Shown: positions 30,375 through 38,648 of the stretch, piece after piece
How the letters are laid out: every line of letters begins with the position of its first letter
Numbering within the stretch: position 1 is the first letter of the stretch
Source of the DNA: Bacteroidales bacterium
GTDB taxonomy: Bacteria > Planctomycetota > Planctomycetia > Gemmatales > Gemmataceae
DNA: 39,143 nucleotides
Direction of reading: 5' to 3'
Assembly (NCBI GenBank): GCA_026931725.1
Contig: JAIXLE010000085.1
Coordinates: forward strand, 1-39,143
Translations under genes and position numbers: made by a program
The notes under the pieces: model-generated
What the model was told of the DNA's origin: nothing
Database searches by the model: none
Seen by the model: only the letters and a program-made list of their open reading frames with translations

Positions 30375-31745
30375 CACTACAGCGCGGGTTGCTTCCCGAG
30401 CGATAGAATAGTCATCAGGAGGGGAACCCCATGACGAATGAACAGATTCGAGCGTTGGGACCGGCGTTCGCGGCGGAGTTGCGACGGTATCGCGGCTGCT
30501 TCACCCAGGATCGCACGGCCGCCCACTTCCACACCTATTGCCGCGGGCTGCTCTCCGACCTGCCCCGCAAGAGCGTCGAACCGATCGCCCTGGCCGCTGG
30601 CACCGCCGTCCGCACCTTGCAAGAATTTCTGGTCACATGTACCTGGGACCACGTCACCGCCCGCGATCGGCTCCAGCAACGGATGGCCGAGCAACTGGCC
30701 GAATTACCACCCGACCCGCTCGGGGTGATCGGGGTCATCGATGAGACAAGCGCGGTGAAAAAAGGGGACAAGACACCCGGAGTCCAACGGCAGTATCTGG
30801 GATGCGTGGGCAAGATCGACAACGGCATCGTCACCGTCCACATGGGGGTGGCGATGGGACATTTTCAGACGCTGTTGGATGCGGAATTGTACCTGCCGCA
30901 GTCGTGGGCCACGGACCGCGAACGATGCCGGGCGGCGGGTGTCCCGGACACGGTCCGGTATCGGTCCAAGTGGCGAATCGCGTTGGACCAACTACTGCGG
31001 CTAAACGCGAATGGGATACGGTTCGACTGGCTGACATTCGACGAGGGGTACGGGAGCAAGGGACCGTTTCTGTGGGTGCTCGGGTTGGTGCAGCAGAAGT
31101 TCGTGGCCGAGGTCCCAAAGAGTTTTGCCGTGCGATCGACCCCGGGCGGTCGATCCCGGCGGGCGGACGCTCACCAACCGGCGACCCGCGTTGGGCGATG
31201 GCGGCGGTTCCGCATCGGACGGGCGACGCAGGCGGACGCGGTGTGGCGGGCTCGTCGCGTGCGGGTGTGGGTGGCCCGCGGCTGGCACACGCTGGTGACG
31301 GCGGTGAACGAGGCGACCGGGGAGGTGAAGCGTTTCGTCACCAACGCGGTGGGGGAGTCGCTGGCGACGGTGCTGGGGGTGGCGTTCCGACGGGCGACGG
31401 TGGAACACGCCTTTCGAGTGGTCAAGACGGAGTTGGGACTGACGCACTTCGAGGGACGACAGTACGTGGGACTGGAGCGGCACCTGCTGTTGACGCTGAT
31501 TGTGATGGGATTCGTGGCGGTTCACACGGAACGGTTGCGGGGGGAAAAATCCACAGGTGACGCGGGAGCAGGTGTGTCGGGCGTTGAACGCGGTGTGCCG
31601 CCGCCTATTCCGCCGACAGCGGGGCGTGCCGGACCTGTCGCATGTCGGCGAGGTGATCCGCTACCACCAGCGACGGAACGCGCAGGCCACGCGATCCCAC
31701 AAGAAACGGCCGCATAGATGCGTCATCTGATCCTGCGCTGTAGTG
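30375..31745 (+). mobile_element. IS701-family insertion sequence, 1371 bp
   Basis: Ends are CACTACAGCGCGGG (left) and CCTGCGCTGTAGTG (right), inverted copies with one mismatch over 14. They are flanked by the 4-base direct repeat TTAG (30371-30374 and 31746-31749), which fits the YTAR target duplication of the IS701 family. It carries one transposase. It splits a membrane protein gene on the - strand; removing it with one TTAG restores that gene exactly. Confidence 0.92.
30431..31717 (+). CDS. IS701-family transposase, probably with a C-terminal frameshift
   Basis: DDE transposase with first Asp in GVIDETSAVKKGDKTPGVQ, second Asp in FDWLTFDEGYGSKGPFLW, and Glu in VEHAFRVVKTELGLTHFEG. The reading frame as written ends at 31717 with a Pro/Gly-rich tail. 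After the homopolymer GGGGGGAAAAA at about 31540, the other frame (to 31730) reads VTREQVCRALNAVCRRL, then VGEVIRYHQRRNAQATR, a normal basic transposase tail. So one extra base in the G or A run, or a programmed slip, is likely. The function of this copy is uncertain. Confidence 0.85.
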   Translation: MTNEQIRALGPAFAAELRRYRGCFTQDRTAAHFHTYCRGLLSDLPRKSVEPIALAAGTAVRTLQEFLVTCTWDHVTARDRLQQRMAEQLAELPPDPLGVIGVIDETSAVKKGDKTPGVQRQYLGCVGKIDNGIVTVHMGVAMGHFQTLLDAELYLPQSWATDRERCRAAGVPDTVRYRSKWRIALDQLLRLNANGIRFDWLTFDEGYGSKGPFLWVLGLVQQKFVAEVPKSFAVRSTPGGRSRRADAHQPATRVGRWRRFRIGRATQADAVWRARRVRVWVARGWHTLVTAVNEATGEVKRFVTNAVGESLATVLGVAFRRATVEHAFRVVKTELGLTHFEGRQYVGLERHLLLTLIVMGFVAVHTERLRGEKSTGDAGAGVSGVERGVPPPIPPTAGRAGPVACRRGDPLPPATERAGHAIPQETAA

Positions 31746-31749
31746 TTAG

Positions 31750-32083
31750 ATGATCTGTTTGAGTATGATTTACCGGAATATGATCCGCCCATCATCACAA
31801 CAGCAGGCGATCCACACCGGGGGCATTTTGCCGAAACATCTTGGCCGCGTGGATACCAAGTGCTCCCGCATTCCTCACATGCGTTTTCTGGTCGATCTGT
31901 CGACTGCGTAGATGCTTCGGTTGACCCTGCCGATGTTATTCCTTTTACAGCGCGGTAAGCGAGATTACTCAATCGGTACTTCCGCCGTCGCCCATCAGCT
32001 GAAAGCGGGATGCCGATCTGGCGCGAAACTTTGGCTTGTACTTTTGACAAACCTGTCCATCGTTTCCACCATTTGCTACCCAT
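31750..32083 (-). pseudogene. N-terminal part of IS-split zinc-ribbon membrane protein
   Basis: From ATG 32083 the protein reads MGSKWWKRWTGLSK and, at about residues 65-90, a zinc ribbon CEECGSTWYPRGQD then CPRCGS. It then enters the IS at SYSNRSSN. Joined across the IS this continues into the transmembrane helix at 30370 and down. The full gene would be a single-pass membrane protein with a cytosolic zinc ribbon. The frame upstream of 32083 has no ribosome site. Next gene on the strand is the repressor, about 130 bases upstream, so both may be lysogenic genes. Confidence 0.8.
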
Positions 32084-32216
32084 TGAAGTCTCGCTACGGG
32101 TTGACTCATCACGGTGTGCGCACCTTGAAACAGAGACGAATTTAATCAACCAAAGAGACGGTTGAAAGCGAAAAGACGGTCGAGCCACTCCAGCAGGTAG
32201 ATGGAGTCGACAATCG

Positions 32217-32852
32217 TTACGGAGTCGACTTCCGTTTGCCTGCTGATTTCTTCCCATCCACATCGACCCGTCGCACAATCCCGCAGTACACCCCATAGAT
32301 TACATCGCCAGCTTGGACGGGCTTTCGATACCGCGGCCCGTCTTTCGGAGCAGCCTCAAACCAACGGGAACCGTCTGCGTCGATCCGGAGTCGCCGCACA
32401 ACCATGCCGTCATCGTCCTTGATCCAAGCCACGACTTTCTCACCGCTGTCTGGCGACGGCTGACGACGCACGATCACATAGTCACCGAACCCGATCAACT
32501 CAGCCTCCATCGACCGGCCGCGCACTTGATACGCGGCTACATCTCCCGCGAAAAGCTCGTGGACGGATAGCATCGTGCCAGTCGGGAATGGATCGTCCTG
32601 GCCCGGCCCAGCGCCCACAGCCCCAATTAGAGGGATTGCGTAATTGACCGGTGCAGGTTTAGCTGGTCGGCCGCGACCCCGAGCCAGTCGCGCCGCGTTC
32701 CATTCCTCAAGATCAGATGGATTGATCAGGTATCGGCCAGCGATCTCTGTACTGCGGATCGACCCCGCACGCACCGCCTGGTTAATGAGCGATTTGCTTA
32801 CGCCTGCGACTTTTGCGGCCTGGCCCGTACTGATCAGCTCTTTATGTTCCAT
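32217..32852 (-). CDS. CI/LexA-type phage repressor with self-cleaving domain
   Basis: 211 residues. An excisionase or MerR-like HTH at about residues 5-55 (TGQAAKVAGVSKSLINQAVR) is followed by a linker with an Ala-Gly cleavage bond in GAVGAG near 80. The S24 peptidase domain has the catalytic Ser in RGRSMEAELIGFGDYVIV (about 114) and Lys in GEKVVAWIKDD (about 139). RecA-stimulated cleavage would make Y SOS-inducible. The perfect palindrome at 32909-32952 is its probable operator, between it and the early genes. ATG at 32852 is chosen; an upstream in-frame start at 32873 is possible. Confidence 0.88.
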   Translation of the reverse strand: MEHKELISTGQAAKVAGVSKSLINQAVRAGSIRSTEIAGRYLINPSDLEEWNAARLARGRGRPAKPAPVNYAIPLIGAVGAGPGQDDPFPTGTMLSVHELFAGDVAAYQVRGRSMEAELIGFGDYVIVRRQPSPDSGEKVVAWIKDDDGMVVRRLRIDADGSRWFEAAPKDGPRYRKPVQAGDVIYGVYCGIVRRVDVDGKKSAGKRKSTP

Positions 32853-32908
32853 AGTGGCGCAAGTATACACCATTTCTCCAATTTAGTACAACAGTGCAAA
32901 ATTTATCT

Positions 32909-32952
32909 GCAACATCGTGCAAGATTATCTTGACAATCTTGCACGATGTTGC
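32909..32952. promoter_or_regulatory. Perfect 18-bp inverted repeat, operator of element Y
   Basis: GCAACATCGTGCAAGATT (32909-32926) and its exact inverse (32935-32952) are separated by 8 bases. A TTGACA-like -35 (32930-32935) lies in the spacer with a weak -10 17 bases later, pointing to the antirepressor gene. A half-like copy CAACAGTGCA lies at 32889. Expected to be bound by the repressor and to control divergent lysogeny and early transcription. Confidence 0.8.
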
Positions 32953-33108
32953 AGAATACCATCACAGTCGATCGACAAGCTTGCAAGCAGGTCAACGCGG
33001 TGAGACTAAAACGAAACGCCGGTGGAGTTGCCGTGCAACCTGGGACGACGCCCCACAACCTCCGCTCCAGTTTCCGGTCTGCAAAACCGGTCCTTCTGAG
33101 GACTATTC

Positions 33109-33744
33109 ATGAACAAACAACTTGTGACGGTGGATTTCTACGGCGACACACTGGAAGCGGTGCAATCACCGGACGGCAAAGTCTGGGTGAGTCTGCGGCG
33201 GTGCTGCGAGAATCTGGGGATCGACCCGAAAACGCAGTTCCGGAAGCTGCGATCCAAGTCGTGGGCGTGTGTAGTGGAGATCACTACACACGATTCCACA
33301 GGCCGACAACAGCCTGCGGCGGTGCTCAGTCTGGACACCGTTCCCATGTGGTTGGCGACGATTGATCCGCGTCGGGTGAAAGAATCGGTCCGGGACAAGC
33401 TGATTCGCTATCAGAAGGAGTGCGCGAAAGTCCTCGCGGATCACTTCTTTGGGCAGCAGCAGGCTTCGCAGCAGGTACGGCAGTGGTGGCTCAGTGAACG
33501 GATATGGGCCAAAAACGCACGCTGGTTGAGCGATCGCCAACAGCTCGCCGTGGCCCGGTATGCTTGTGCTGTCATTTTCATGCGGTTCGGTGAGCTTCCG
33601 TTGCGGAACGGCCCAGGTGTGCATGGGCTGATTTTCCTGCCCCATCAACTGGAAGCGGTCGACGAAGCGATTGACCGGCTGTTTGAGGAGGGCAGGAAAA
33701 GCGTGGAGGGGAGCTGTGAGCGATGGCAGTCATCTGGGAAGTAA
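33109..33744 (+). CDS. Phage antirepressor (P22-Ant-like N-terminal domain)
   Basis: 211 residues after a GAGGA site. The N-terminal domain has the P22_AR_N pattern: VTVDFYGDTLEAVQSPDGKV, WVSLRRCCENLGIDPKTQFR, LSLDTVPMWLATIDPRRV, and RDKLIRYQKECAKVLADHF. The C-terminal part is variable. First gene right of the operator, where antirepressors usually sit. It likely inhibits the Y repressor or a related repressor; a role acting on X's XRE repressor is possible but unproven. Confidence 0.85.
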   Translation: MNKQLVTVDFYGDTLEAVQSPDGKVWVSLRRCCENLGIDPKTQFRKLRSKSWACVVEITTHDSTGRQQPAAVLSLDTVPMWLATIDPRRVKESVRDKLIRYQKECAKVLADHFFGQQQASQQVRQWWLSERIWAKNARWLSDRQQLAVARYACAVIFMRFGELPLRNGPGVHGLIFLPHQLEAVDEAIDRLFEEGRKSVEGSCERWQSSGK

Positions 33745-33796
33745 GCCACCGTGCGACCGGGAGTTCCGATCGGAATCGTTCCGAGGGTAATCAACC

Positions 33797-34099
33797 GTGC
33801 ATTGGACCACCGTCCCGATCCGTGTTCCTGAACAGCCCGTGCTTTCGATCGAAGAAATATCCGCGTTGGTGGGTGTTGATAAACGGACAGTAAGGCGATG
33901 GGTTGTTGAAGGAAAGTTCCCGTTACCGAAAACGATCGGCAACAAAAAGCAGTGGACCAGTATGGCATTTGGAGCATGGCTTCTCTGGCAAGATTTCAAG
34001 CCCGAAGTGAACGCGGGTGATTCTGAAGAGCAAGAAGATTCTCAAGAAACGATGGCGAAGCCATCGCGACGATCAAACCAGGGCCGAGAGCAGGTGTGA
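33797..34099 (+). CDS. Small HTH protein, AlpA/excisionase-like
   Basis: 100 residues from a GTG preceded by GAGGG. HTH of the MerR/AlpA kind (LSIEEISALVGVDKRTVRRW, then VVEGKFPLPKTIGNKKQW). The wing and tail are acidic then basic. Similar proteins act as phage excisionase or P4-like alp activator. It follows the antirepressor in the early direction and may promote excision or early transcription. Confidence 0.65.
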   Translation: MHWTTVPIRVPEQPVLSIEEISALVGVDKRTVRRWVVEGKFPLPKTIGNKKQWTSMAFGAWLLWQDFKPEVNAGDSEEQEDSQETMAKPSRRSNQGREQV

Positions 34100-34300
34100 C
34101 AAATTGGGACATTCCAGGACATTTGCGGGACATTTCGGGACATCCGCCATACCGGCCTTCCGAAGCCTCGGTTTCCAGCTAAGAATCGTGTTATCCGTTA
34201 CGGAGTCGCCCATCGGCGTTGAAGCGGACTGAAACTCGAAACCCTAACCCCATAACCCACAATCTCGACCGCCCTGGTCGGTTGCGGAGAAGGTGCGCAC

Positions 34301-34402
34301 ATGCCGAGATCGGAGGATGCAGTGCAATCGAGTCGAGCGGTGTTTCCCGAGCAGTATCGGCGGCAGGTGGAAAGCCACCTCGAATCTCATCTGGAGGGCT
34401 GA
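34301..34402 (+). CDS. Very small protein, 33 residues
   Basis: ATG 34301 follows a GGAGAAGGTG site, and the stop lies 3 bases before the next gene's ATG. The peptide reads MPRSEDAVQSSRAVFP and ends HLESHLEG; helical, no family. Coupling to the downstream HTH gene is the main support. It is in the 300-base gap between two HTH genes; the rest of that gap (34100-34300) shows nothing recognisable. Confidence 0.4.
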   Translation: MPRSEDAVQSSRAVFPEQYRRQVESHLESHLEG

Positions 34403-34405
34403 TTC

Positions 34406-34699
34406 ATGCTCACGCAGTCCGACTATCTCACGACTGGCCGGGTGGCGACGGAGATGGGGATTCACCCGCGTACCGTGATCCGCTGGATCCGCGAGGGCTG
34501 TATCGCTCCTGGTGGCCAGAAGGTGTACCTCGCGGCCCGACGGATCGGGGGTGTCTATCGTGTGTTGCCGGATGCGGTTGAACAGTTCCTGGTCGCCCTC
34601 AACCCGGCGACTGGCGGCAAGCCACTGATCGAGACACCAGCGGAACGCCGCAAGCGGGCGCGAGCCGCCATCGCAGAGTTCAAGCGGATGCGCGACTAG
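34406..34699 (+). CDS. DUF1580-like HTH protein
   Basis: 97 residues. It has the HTH TTGRVATEMGIHPRTVIRWI, then the wing GGQKVYLAARRIGGVYRVLP, and DAVEQFLVAL, which is the layout of planctomycete DUF1580 proteins. GGAGGG precedes the ATG. The same kind of protein is seen in element X (15594 and 15966), so these elements share a regulator type. Excisionase or transcription-control function is probable but not proven. Confidence 0.65.
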   Translation: MLTQSDYLTTGRVATEMGIHPRTVIRWIREGCIAPGGQKVYLAARRIGGVYRVLPDAVEQFLVALNPATGGKPLIETPAERRKRARAAIAEFKRMRD

Positions 34700-34765
34700 C
34701 AACAAGGAAAGGCCACAACCCACAATCCATGGCACGCGGGACGTGTCCCCGCAAGAGGTACGTAC

Positions 34766-34981
34766 ATGCTCAACCCAAGACAGCGAGAGGACGCGGTTGC
34801 CATCCTCACCCGACTGCGTGCGGCGTCCGCACTTCTCGAATATCTCGCACTTCGCCCGTACGGCACGAAGATGCGGATGGTTGTGCGACCAGACGAGATC
34901 GAAGGGCTTTACCGCGATCTCTGTCACCAGATCGACCGGATCGAAAAAGACCTGTACCCGCGTCTCGCGAAAGGGGACTGA
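34766..34981 (+). CDS. Small helical protein
   Basis: 71 residues after AAGAGG. Two helices with Leu/Arg/Ala periodicity (REDAVAILTRLRAASALLEY, then EIEGLYRDLCHQIDRIEKDL). No family recognised. One base separates it from the next gene, so it is the first member of a compact run of early genes to 36745. Confidence 0.55.
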   Translation: MLNPRQREDAVAILTRLRAASALLEYLALRPYGTKMRMVVRPDEIEGLYRDLCHQIDRIEKDLYPRLAKGD

Positions 34982-34982
34982 G

Positions 34983-35798
34983 ATGACTGATGCTGAAGTT
35001 GTCCCAGAAGTTCATTTCTGGGTCGCACGCGACGGGACGTTTCTTTTGGCTTGCCGCACGGACGGATTGATCTGCTGGCAACGAAGCGGCGATCAGGTAG
35101 ATTCGGACTGGATGTTCGGGAGTCTGCAACTGCCCGAGGAACAAGCGGCGGCACTTTGTGAACGGACTCACGGATTCCAATTGGAATCCAAAGAATTGAC
35201 CGCTGTGTTGGTCGACGTGGCCTACGCCACGATCGCGGGTGCGGACGCTGCCCAAGATCGCATCGTCGTCTGCTGCAATACACTCGTGGACGAACTCGAC
35301 CGTCTTCAGTCAGCCGAGCTGGTCCCACTCGGTCGGTTGGCGGATGATTTCGCAGATGCGTTGGCTCATGTTGATCCTCGGTGCCTACCGCTGCCTGTCT
35401 GCGCGGCCCTGGCTTATGATGCCTATCGCAAAACAGCGATCCGCCGACGCGAAGAGGATGAACGGGTCAAGACCATCGCCAACCAACTGGAGATGGTGTC
35501 CGAAGCGGTCGCTCGCCAGATGTCCGGTCTCCTCGAAATGTCCGGTATCACCTGCACGCTTCCCACGTTGAGTCGGCCCTTGGCTCAAGGGGGCCACATC
35601 TTTGTTCCGCTTCACCTCGAACTCCCATCCGCAAAACTGAGCCTGTGCTTCACTCTGGATCACAACTGCATAACCGCGTGGAGCAATTGCTGGCTCGTGA
35701 CGTTTGCGGACGGCGGCCAAAAGTTTTACCGCGACTATGTCCAGGCCATCGCTGCGGTTGTCGCCGCAGCCGACCGTAAGGAGGAACCCAATGCGTAA
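34983..35798 (+). CDS. Hypothetical early protein
   Basis: 271 residues, no family recognised. The N-terminal quarter is beta-rich (VHFWVARDGTFLLACRTDGL), the middle is helical with acidic clusters, and the end is again beta-like (SLCFTLDHNCITAWSNCWLV). ATG 34983 overlaps the upstream region directly after a TGA. The next gene starts 8 bases before its stop. The position before Bet and the nuclease suggests an early or replication-linked role. Confidence 0.55.
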   Translation: MTDAEVVPEVHFWVARDGTFLLACRTDGLICWQRSGDQVDSDWMFGSLQLPEEQAAALCERTHGFQLESKELTAVLVDVAYATIAGADAAQDRIVVCCNTLVDELDRLQSAELVPLGRLADDFADALAHVDPRCLPLPVCAALAYDAYRKTAIRRREEDERVKTIANQLEMVSEAVARQMSGLLEMSGITCTLPTLSRPLAQGGHIFVPLHLELPSAKLSLCFTLDHNCITAWSNCWLVTFADGGQKFYRDYVQAIAAVVAAADRKEEPNA

Positions 35799-36237
35799 CA
35801 CCAATGATGGTCCGCGCGCCCTGAACCATCGACAGCCGATGGTTGCGGTGATCCCGCCAGAGCCATCAGAAGCCATCCTGATCGACCTGATGAAAGTGAT
35901 GCGAGAGATGCGTATCCAGCGTCTGGTCGACCATATCGGAACCACGCTGTCGGGCTGGGGTGAAGACCCTCGGGAATTGATCGACATCCCCGAGGTGCGC
36001 GAGACATGCCAACATTTGATCGATACCGGTTTCGTCAGTTACCTCGACTTCTCCACATCGATCAAACCGCCCCAAGAATTGATCGGCACGCTTGGTGCGA
36101 TGGAAGTCTTTCTCATCGCCACGAACCGCCGGAACCCGGAGATCACCGAAGCGTTTCTCGCCGAGGTCGAAACGATGCTCGGACAAGCCAACCTGACGGC
36201 GGATGCCGTCAGGCTCATTGAGGACGCCCTTTCATGA
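35791..36237 (+). CDS. Hypothetical early protein
   Basis: 148 residues after a strong AAGGAGG site. Mostly helical (ILIDLMKVMREMRIQRLVDH and ITEAFLAEVETMLGQANLTA). No family recognised. Overlaps genes on both sides by 4 to 8 bases, so its expression is coupled to the operon. Confidence 0.55.
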   Translation: MRNTNDGPRALNHRQPMVAVIPPEPSEAILIDLMKVMREMRIQRLVDHIGTTLSGWGEDPRELIDIPEVRETCQHLIDTGFVSYLDFSTSIKPPQELIGTLGAMEVFLIATNRRNPEITEAFLAEVETMLGQANLTADAVRLIEDALS

Positions 36238-36446
36238 ATGCATCGCAATTTCGGGCGATGGTGACCGCTCCGCCCGCCACGGCTGGGTCACCTCTCACGT
36301 TCTGGGTCGATGACGGAAGCGGCGGTTGGCGGGAGTGTCGCTTCTTCGCCTGGGATGTCGCTGTCCCAAAATCGCGGGACGGCGACAAGGAACGGCAAAC
36401 AGGACCGGCCGAGATCAGGATCCTTTTACAAGAGGTGCCGTCATGA
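36234..36446 (+). CDS. Small hypothetical protein
   Basis: 70 residues: a short beta-rich start (SPLTFWVDDGSGGWRECRFF) and a charged end. Start overlaps the upstream stop (ATGA), and it ends overlapping the next start. No family recognised. Supported by the overlaps and by the codon use rather than by homology. Confidence 0.5.
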   Translation: MNASQFRAMVTAPPATAGSPLTFWVDDGSGGWRECRFFAWDVAVPKSRDGDKERQTGPAEIRILLQEVPS

Positions 36447-36745
36447 CCCGAGTCAGCGATCATTTCGCGGTTCGACTTGCCGAAGGTCAGCAAGTCGAAC
36501 AAGCGGTTGTGAACCTCAATAAAGAGGAAGCGTTCGAGGCTCGACGATCGTGGCTGATTCGCTTGTTTGAGTCCTGCTCGAACTCCGAGCAATACGATCA
36601 AGCGGCCAAGCTCTTGAACGAGGCGATGTCTTCTGGCCGCTTACCTTACGCTCAGATCGGGCCAATCGCCAAGATTATGAGCCAAACAAAAGTTCGCCTC
36701 TGGGCTCAGCCCAAGGATGCCAAAAAAAACGAGTCCGTTCTTTGA
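36443..36745 (+). CDS. Small helical protein
   Basis: 100 residues, Ala/Leu/Gln/Lys-rich, helical (VEQAVVNLNKEEAFEARRSW). The C-terminal half contains AKLLNEAMSSGRLPYAQIGP. No family recognised. Start overlaps the upstream stop; AGAGGTG lies before it. Role may be an adaptor for the nuclease or recombinase downstream; inference from order. Confidence 0.5.
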   Translation: MTRVSDHFAVRLAEGQQVEQAVVNLNKEEAFEARRSWLIRLFESCSNSEQYDQAAKLLNEAMSSGRLPYAQIGPIAKIMSQTKVRLWAQPKDAKKNESVL

Positions 36746-36754
36746 GAGGTCATT

Positions 36755-37099
36755 GTGTCGCGCAGCAAACGGCCCGAAGAGTCCTTTACCTCGGCTGTCT
36801 TGGGACTCGCCCGTCTGCACGGGTGGATGTCCGCACACTTCCGGCCAGCCCGGACGCGGTCCGGGTGGCGAACGGCGGTGCAGGGAGACGGGAAGGGCTT
36901 CCCGGATTTGGTCCTTGTCCATCTCGACCGCGGGTCACTTGTGGTGGCCGAACTTAAGGTCGGGGAGAACAAGCCGTCACCCGAGCAGGGGCGATGGCTA
37001 GCCGCTTTCCGTGCGGCCGGTGTCCCAGCGTACCTCTGGACACCCGCCGATTGGGACGCGATTGAATGTGTTTTGCAGAACCCACAAGGTAGATCATGA
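36755..37099 (+). CDS. VRR-NUC domain nuclease
   Basis: 114 residues of the VRR-NUC family, related to Holliday-junction resolvases and to phage nucleases. It has the PD-(D/E)xK core: GDGKGFPDLVLVHLDRGSLV with the Asp, then VVAELKVGENKPSPEQGRWL with Glu-x-Lys, and a final YLWTPADWDAIECVL. Start GTG with GAGG. Next to Bet it likely processes recombination or replication intermediates of phage DNA. Confidence 0.85.
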   Translation: MSRSKRPEESFTSAVLGLARLHGWMSAHFRPARTRSGWRTAVQGDGKGFPDLVLVHLDRGSLVVAELKVGENKPSPEQGRWLAAFRAAGVPAYLWTPADWDAIECVLQNPQGRS

Positions 37100-37102
37100 C
37101 CA

Positions 37103-37282
37103 ATGCCCCGGCTGCGAATCAAGTGGACACGCAAGTTTCTGACTGTGTTGCGGGAGGCACGATGGCGAATAACGGACATCAAAGTGACCGAGCCGTCGTC
37201 CCATGCGGCCCACAGCTACACGCTGACTCTAGACGGTTACGCCACGGTTTTGCCGGAATCACAACTGCGAGGAGCGGAATGA
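37103..37282 (+). CDS. Small basic protein, 59 residues
   Basis: Encoded from ATG 37103 and ending in an ATGA overlap with the next gene. The sequence begins MPRLRIKWTRKFLTVLREAR and continues ITDIKVTEPSSHAAHSYTLT, ordered like a protein, and third codon positions are G/C-rich as in neighbours. A competing frame from 37096 has a nearer AAGG site but a composition unlike its neighbours. Hence this frame is preferred, with moderate confidence. No family recognised. Confidence 0.5.
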   Translation: MPRLRIKWTRKFLTVLREARWRITDIKVTEPSSHAAHSYTLTLDGYATVLPESQLRGAE

Positions 37283-37497
37283 AAAAGTCTCAAATTCAGA
37301 CAGACTGCGTCTACGTCGCCCGTGTCAGCGGACGGTTGGTAACCGTCCGCGTCGATCGCATCCGAGACACGCAGGTGAAAAGCTGCACCGGATTCCGGGA
37401 CGCCACCCTGTATGACGTAACCAACCTGAAGACTATGCGGAAGCTGGTGTTCCGGTCTGCGACCAAGTTTCGCGGCCCTGCAAAAGACACTGAGTGA
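37279..37497 (+). CDS. Small hypothetical protein
   Basis: 72 residues, GAGGAGCGGA before the ATG. Beta-rich (DCVYVARVSGRLVTVRVDRI, ATLYDVTNLKTMRKLVF). This type of short protein recurs in planctomycete phage-like elements; function unknown. It is the last gene before Bet, with 23 bases between. Confidence 0.6.
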   Translation: MKKSQIQTDCVYVARVSGRLVTVRVDRIRDTQVKSCTGFRDATLYDVTNLKTMRKLVFRSATKFRGPAKDTE

Positions 37498-37520
37498 ACG
37501 AACTTATTTGGAGATGAGAC

Positions 37521-38588
37521 ATGTCAGCGATTGCAGAACGGACAACCAAAACTGCACTGGTCGCCCACCCGCAACCGAGTGCGGCAGATGTCGAACTCAT
37601 CAAGAATACGATCTGCAAAGGATCAACGGATCAAGAACTGAAACTGTTCTTGGCGGTCTGCAAGCGTACGGGACTGGACCCGTTCGCCCGGCAAATTTAC
37701 GCAGTTAAACGTCGCAGTCAAAACGACAACGGCGAATGGGTCGATGCGATCACGATCCAGACAGGAATCGACGGCTACCGGCTGATCGCTGACCGCACTG
37801 GTCTGTACCTCGGCCAGCTCGGGCCGTACTGGAGTGACGGTAAGCTCTACCCGGTATACGACGCAAACGGCAATCAGACGGGTGAGAATCTGCGCTGGCT
37901 TGAGGCTTGGCCGTATCCCGAGCCACCCGTGTTGGCCCGTGTCGGCGTACTCCGAGAGGGGTTCCGTGAGCCAGTCTGGGCCGTGGCCCGGTACTCCAGC
38001 TACGTCCAGACCGTGAAGAGTGGTGCGCCGAACAAATTCTGGCGACAGATGCCGGATTTGATGCTGGCCAAATGTGCCGAGGGTCTCGCCATTCGCAAGG
38101 CGTTCCCCCAGGAAATGTCGGGGATTTACAGTGAAGAGGAAATGGGACAAGCCGACCAGGATGACCGGGACGAGTCGTTCGTCCCACAACAAGCGGCGAC
38201 CCCCGCCGCGAAGACCCAGTCCCACGGTCTATTCCGCGAGGCATCAGCCGCGATCGGCGGAGCGGTCGATTTGCCGACGCTCCAGAAGACGTGGGAGCGG
38301 ATTTACAAGGACAAAGGACGATTCACCGAAGCCGAATTCGCGGGACTCCTACGACTCAAAGATGTCCGCAAAACCTCCCTCACTCCGAACACCGAGGGAC
38401 ATATCGCACTGGTGGAGAGCGTCAATGACCTACTTCGGGACTTGGGAGAACTGGTGGGTAGTGACGAGGTCGACGCCCATCTGGATCGGGCGGGGCTGGT
38501 TCGGGAACTACTCGACAAGCTGGACGAAAATCAGCTACGGGAACTGCACGCCGACCTCGATCGCTGGCTGGTAAAAGTGCGGAATTAA
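37521..38588 (+). CDS. bet: Phage recombination protein Bet (RecT/Red-beta family)
   Basis: 355 residues. A Red-beta/Bet-like single-strand annealing core spans residues about 20-210: [58 protein letters not shown], then [20 protein letters not shown]. The C-terminal 140 residues are an extra, mostly helical extension ([20 protein letters not shown]) not needed for annealing in lambda Bet, which is about 260 residues. The VRR-NUC gene upstream fits a recombination module. Ends 60 bases before IS66 sequence, which may have disrupted the following part of Y. Confidence 0.88.
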   Translation: MSAIAERTTKTALVAHPQPSAADVELIKNTICKGSTDQELKLFLAVCKRTGLDPFARQIYAVKRRSQNDNGEWVDAITIQTGIDGYRLIADRTGLYLGQLGPYWSDGKLYPVYDANGNQTGENLRWLEAWPYPEPPVLARVGVLREGFREPVWAVARYSSYVQTVKSGAPNKFWRQMPDLMLAKCAEGLAIRKAFPQEMSGIYSEEEMGQADQDDRDESFVPQQAATPAAKTQSHGLFREASAAIGGAVDLPTLQKTWERIYKDKGRFTEAEFAGLLRLKDVRKTSLTPNTEGHIALVESVNDLLRDLGELVGSDEVDAHLDRAGLVRELLDKLDENQLRELHADLDRWLVKVRN

Positions 38589-38648
38589 CAACTCTTATCC
38601 ATACCTGACAAATCCATAGGAGTCCGGAAACCCCGGCCCCCGAATAGG

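Noticed and set aside
38620-38648. CCGGCCCCCG near the right edge as a third att copy
   Set aside because: Only a short GC-rich word matches; the anticodon-loop part and T arm of the 44-base core are absent.
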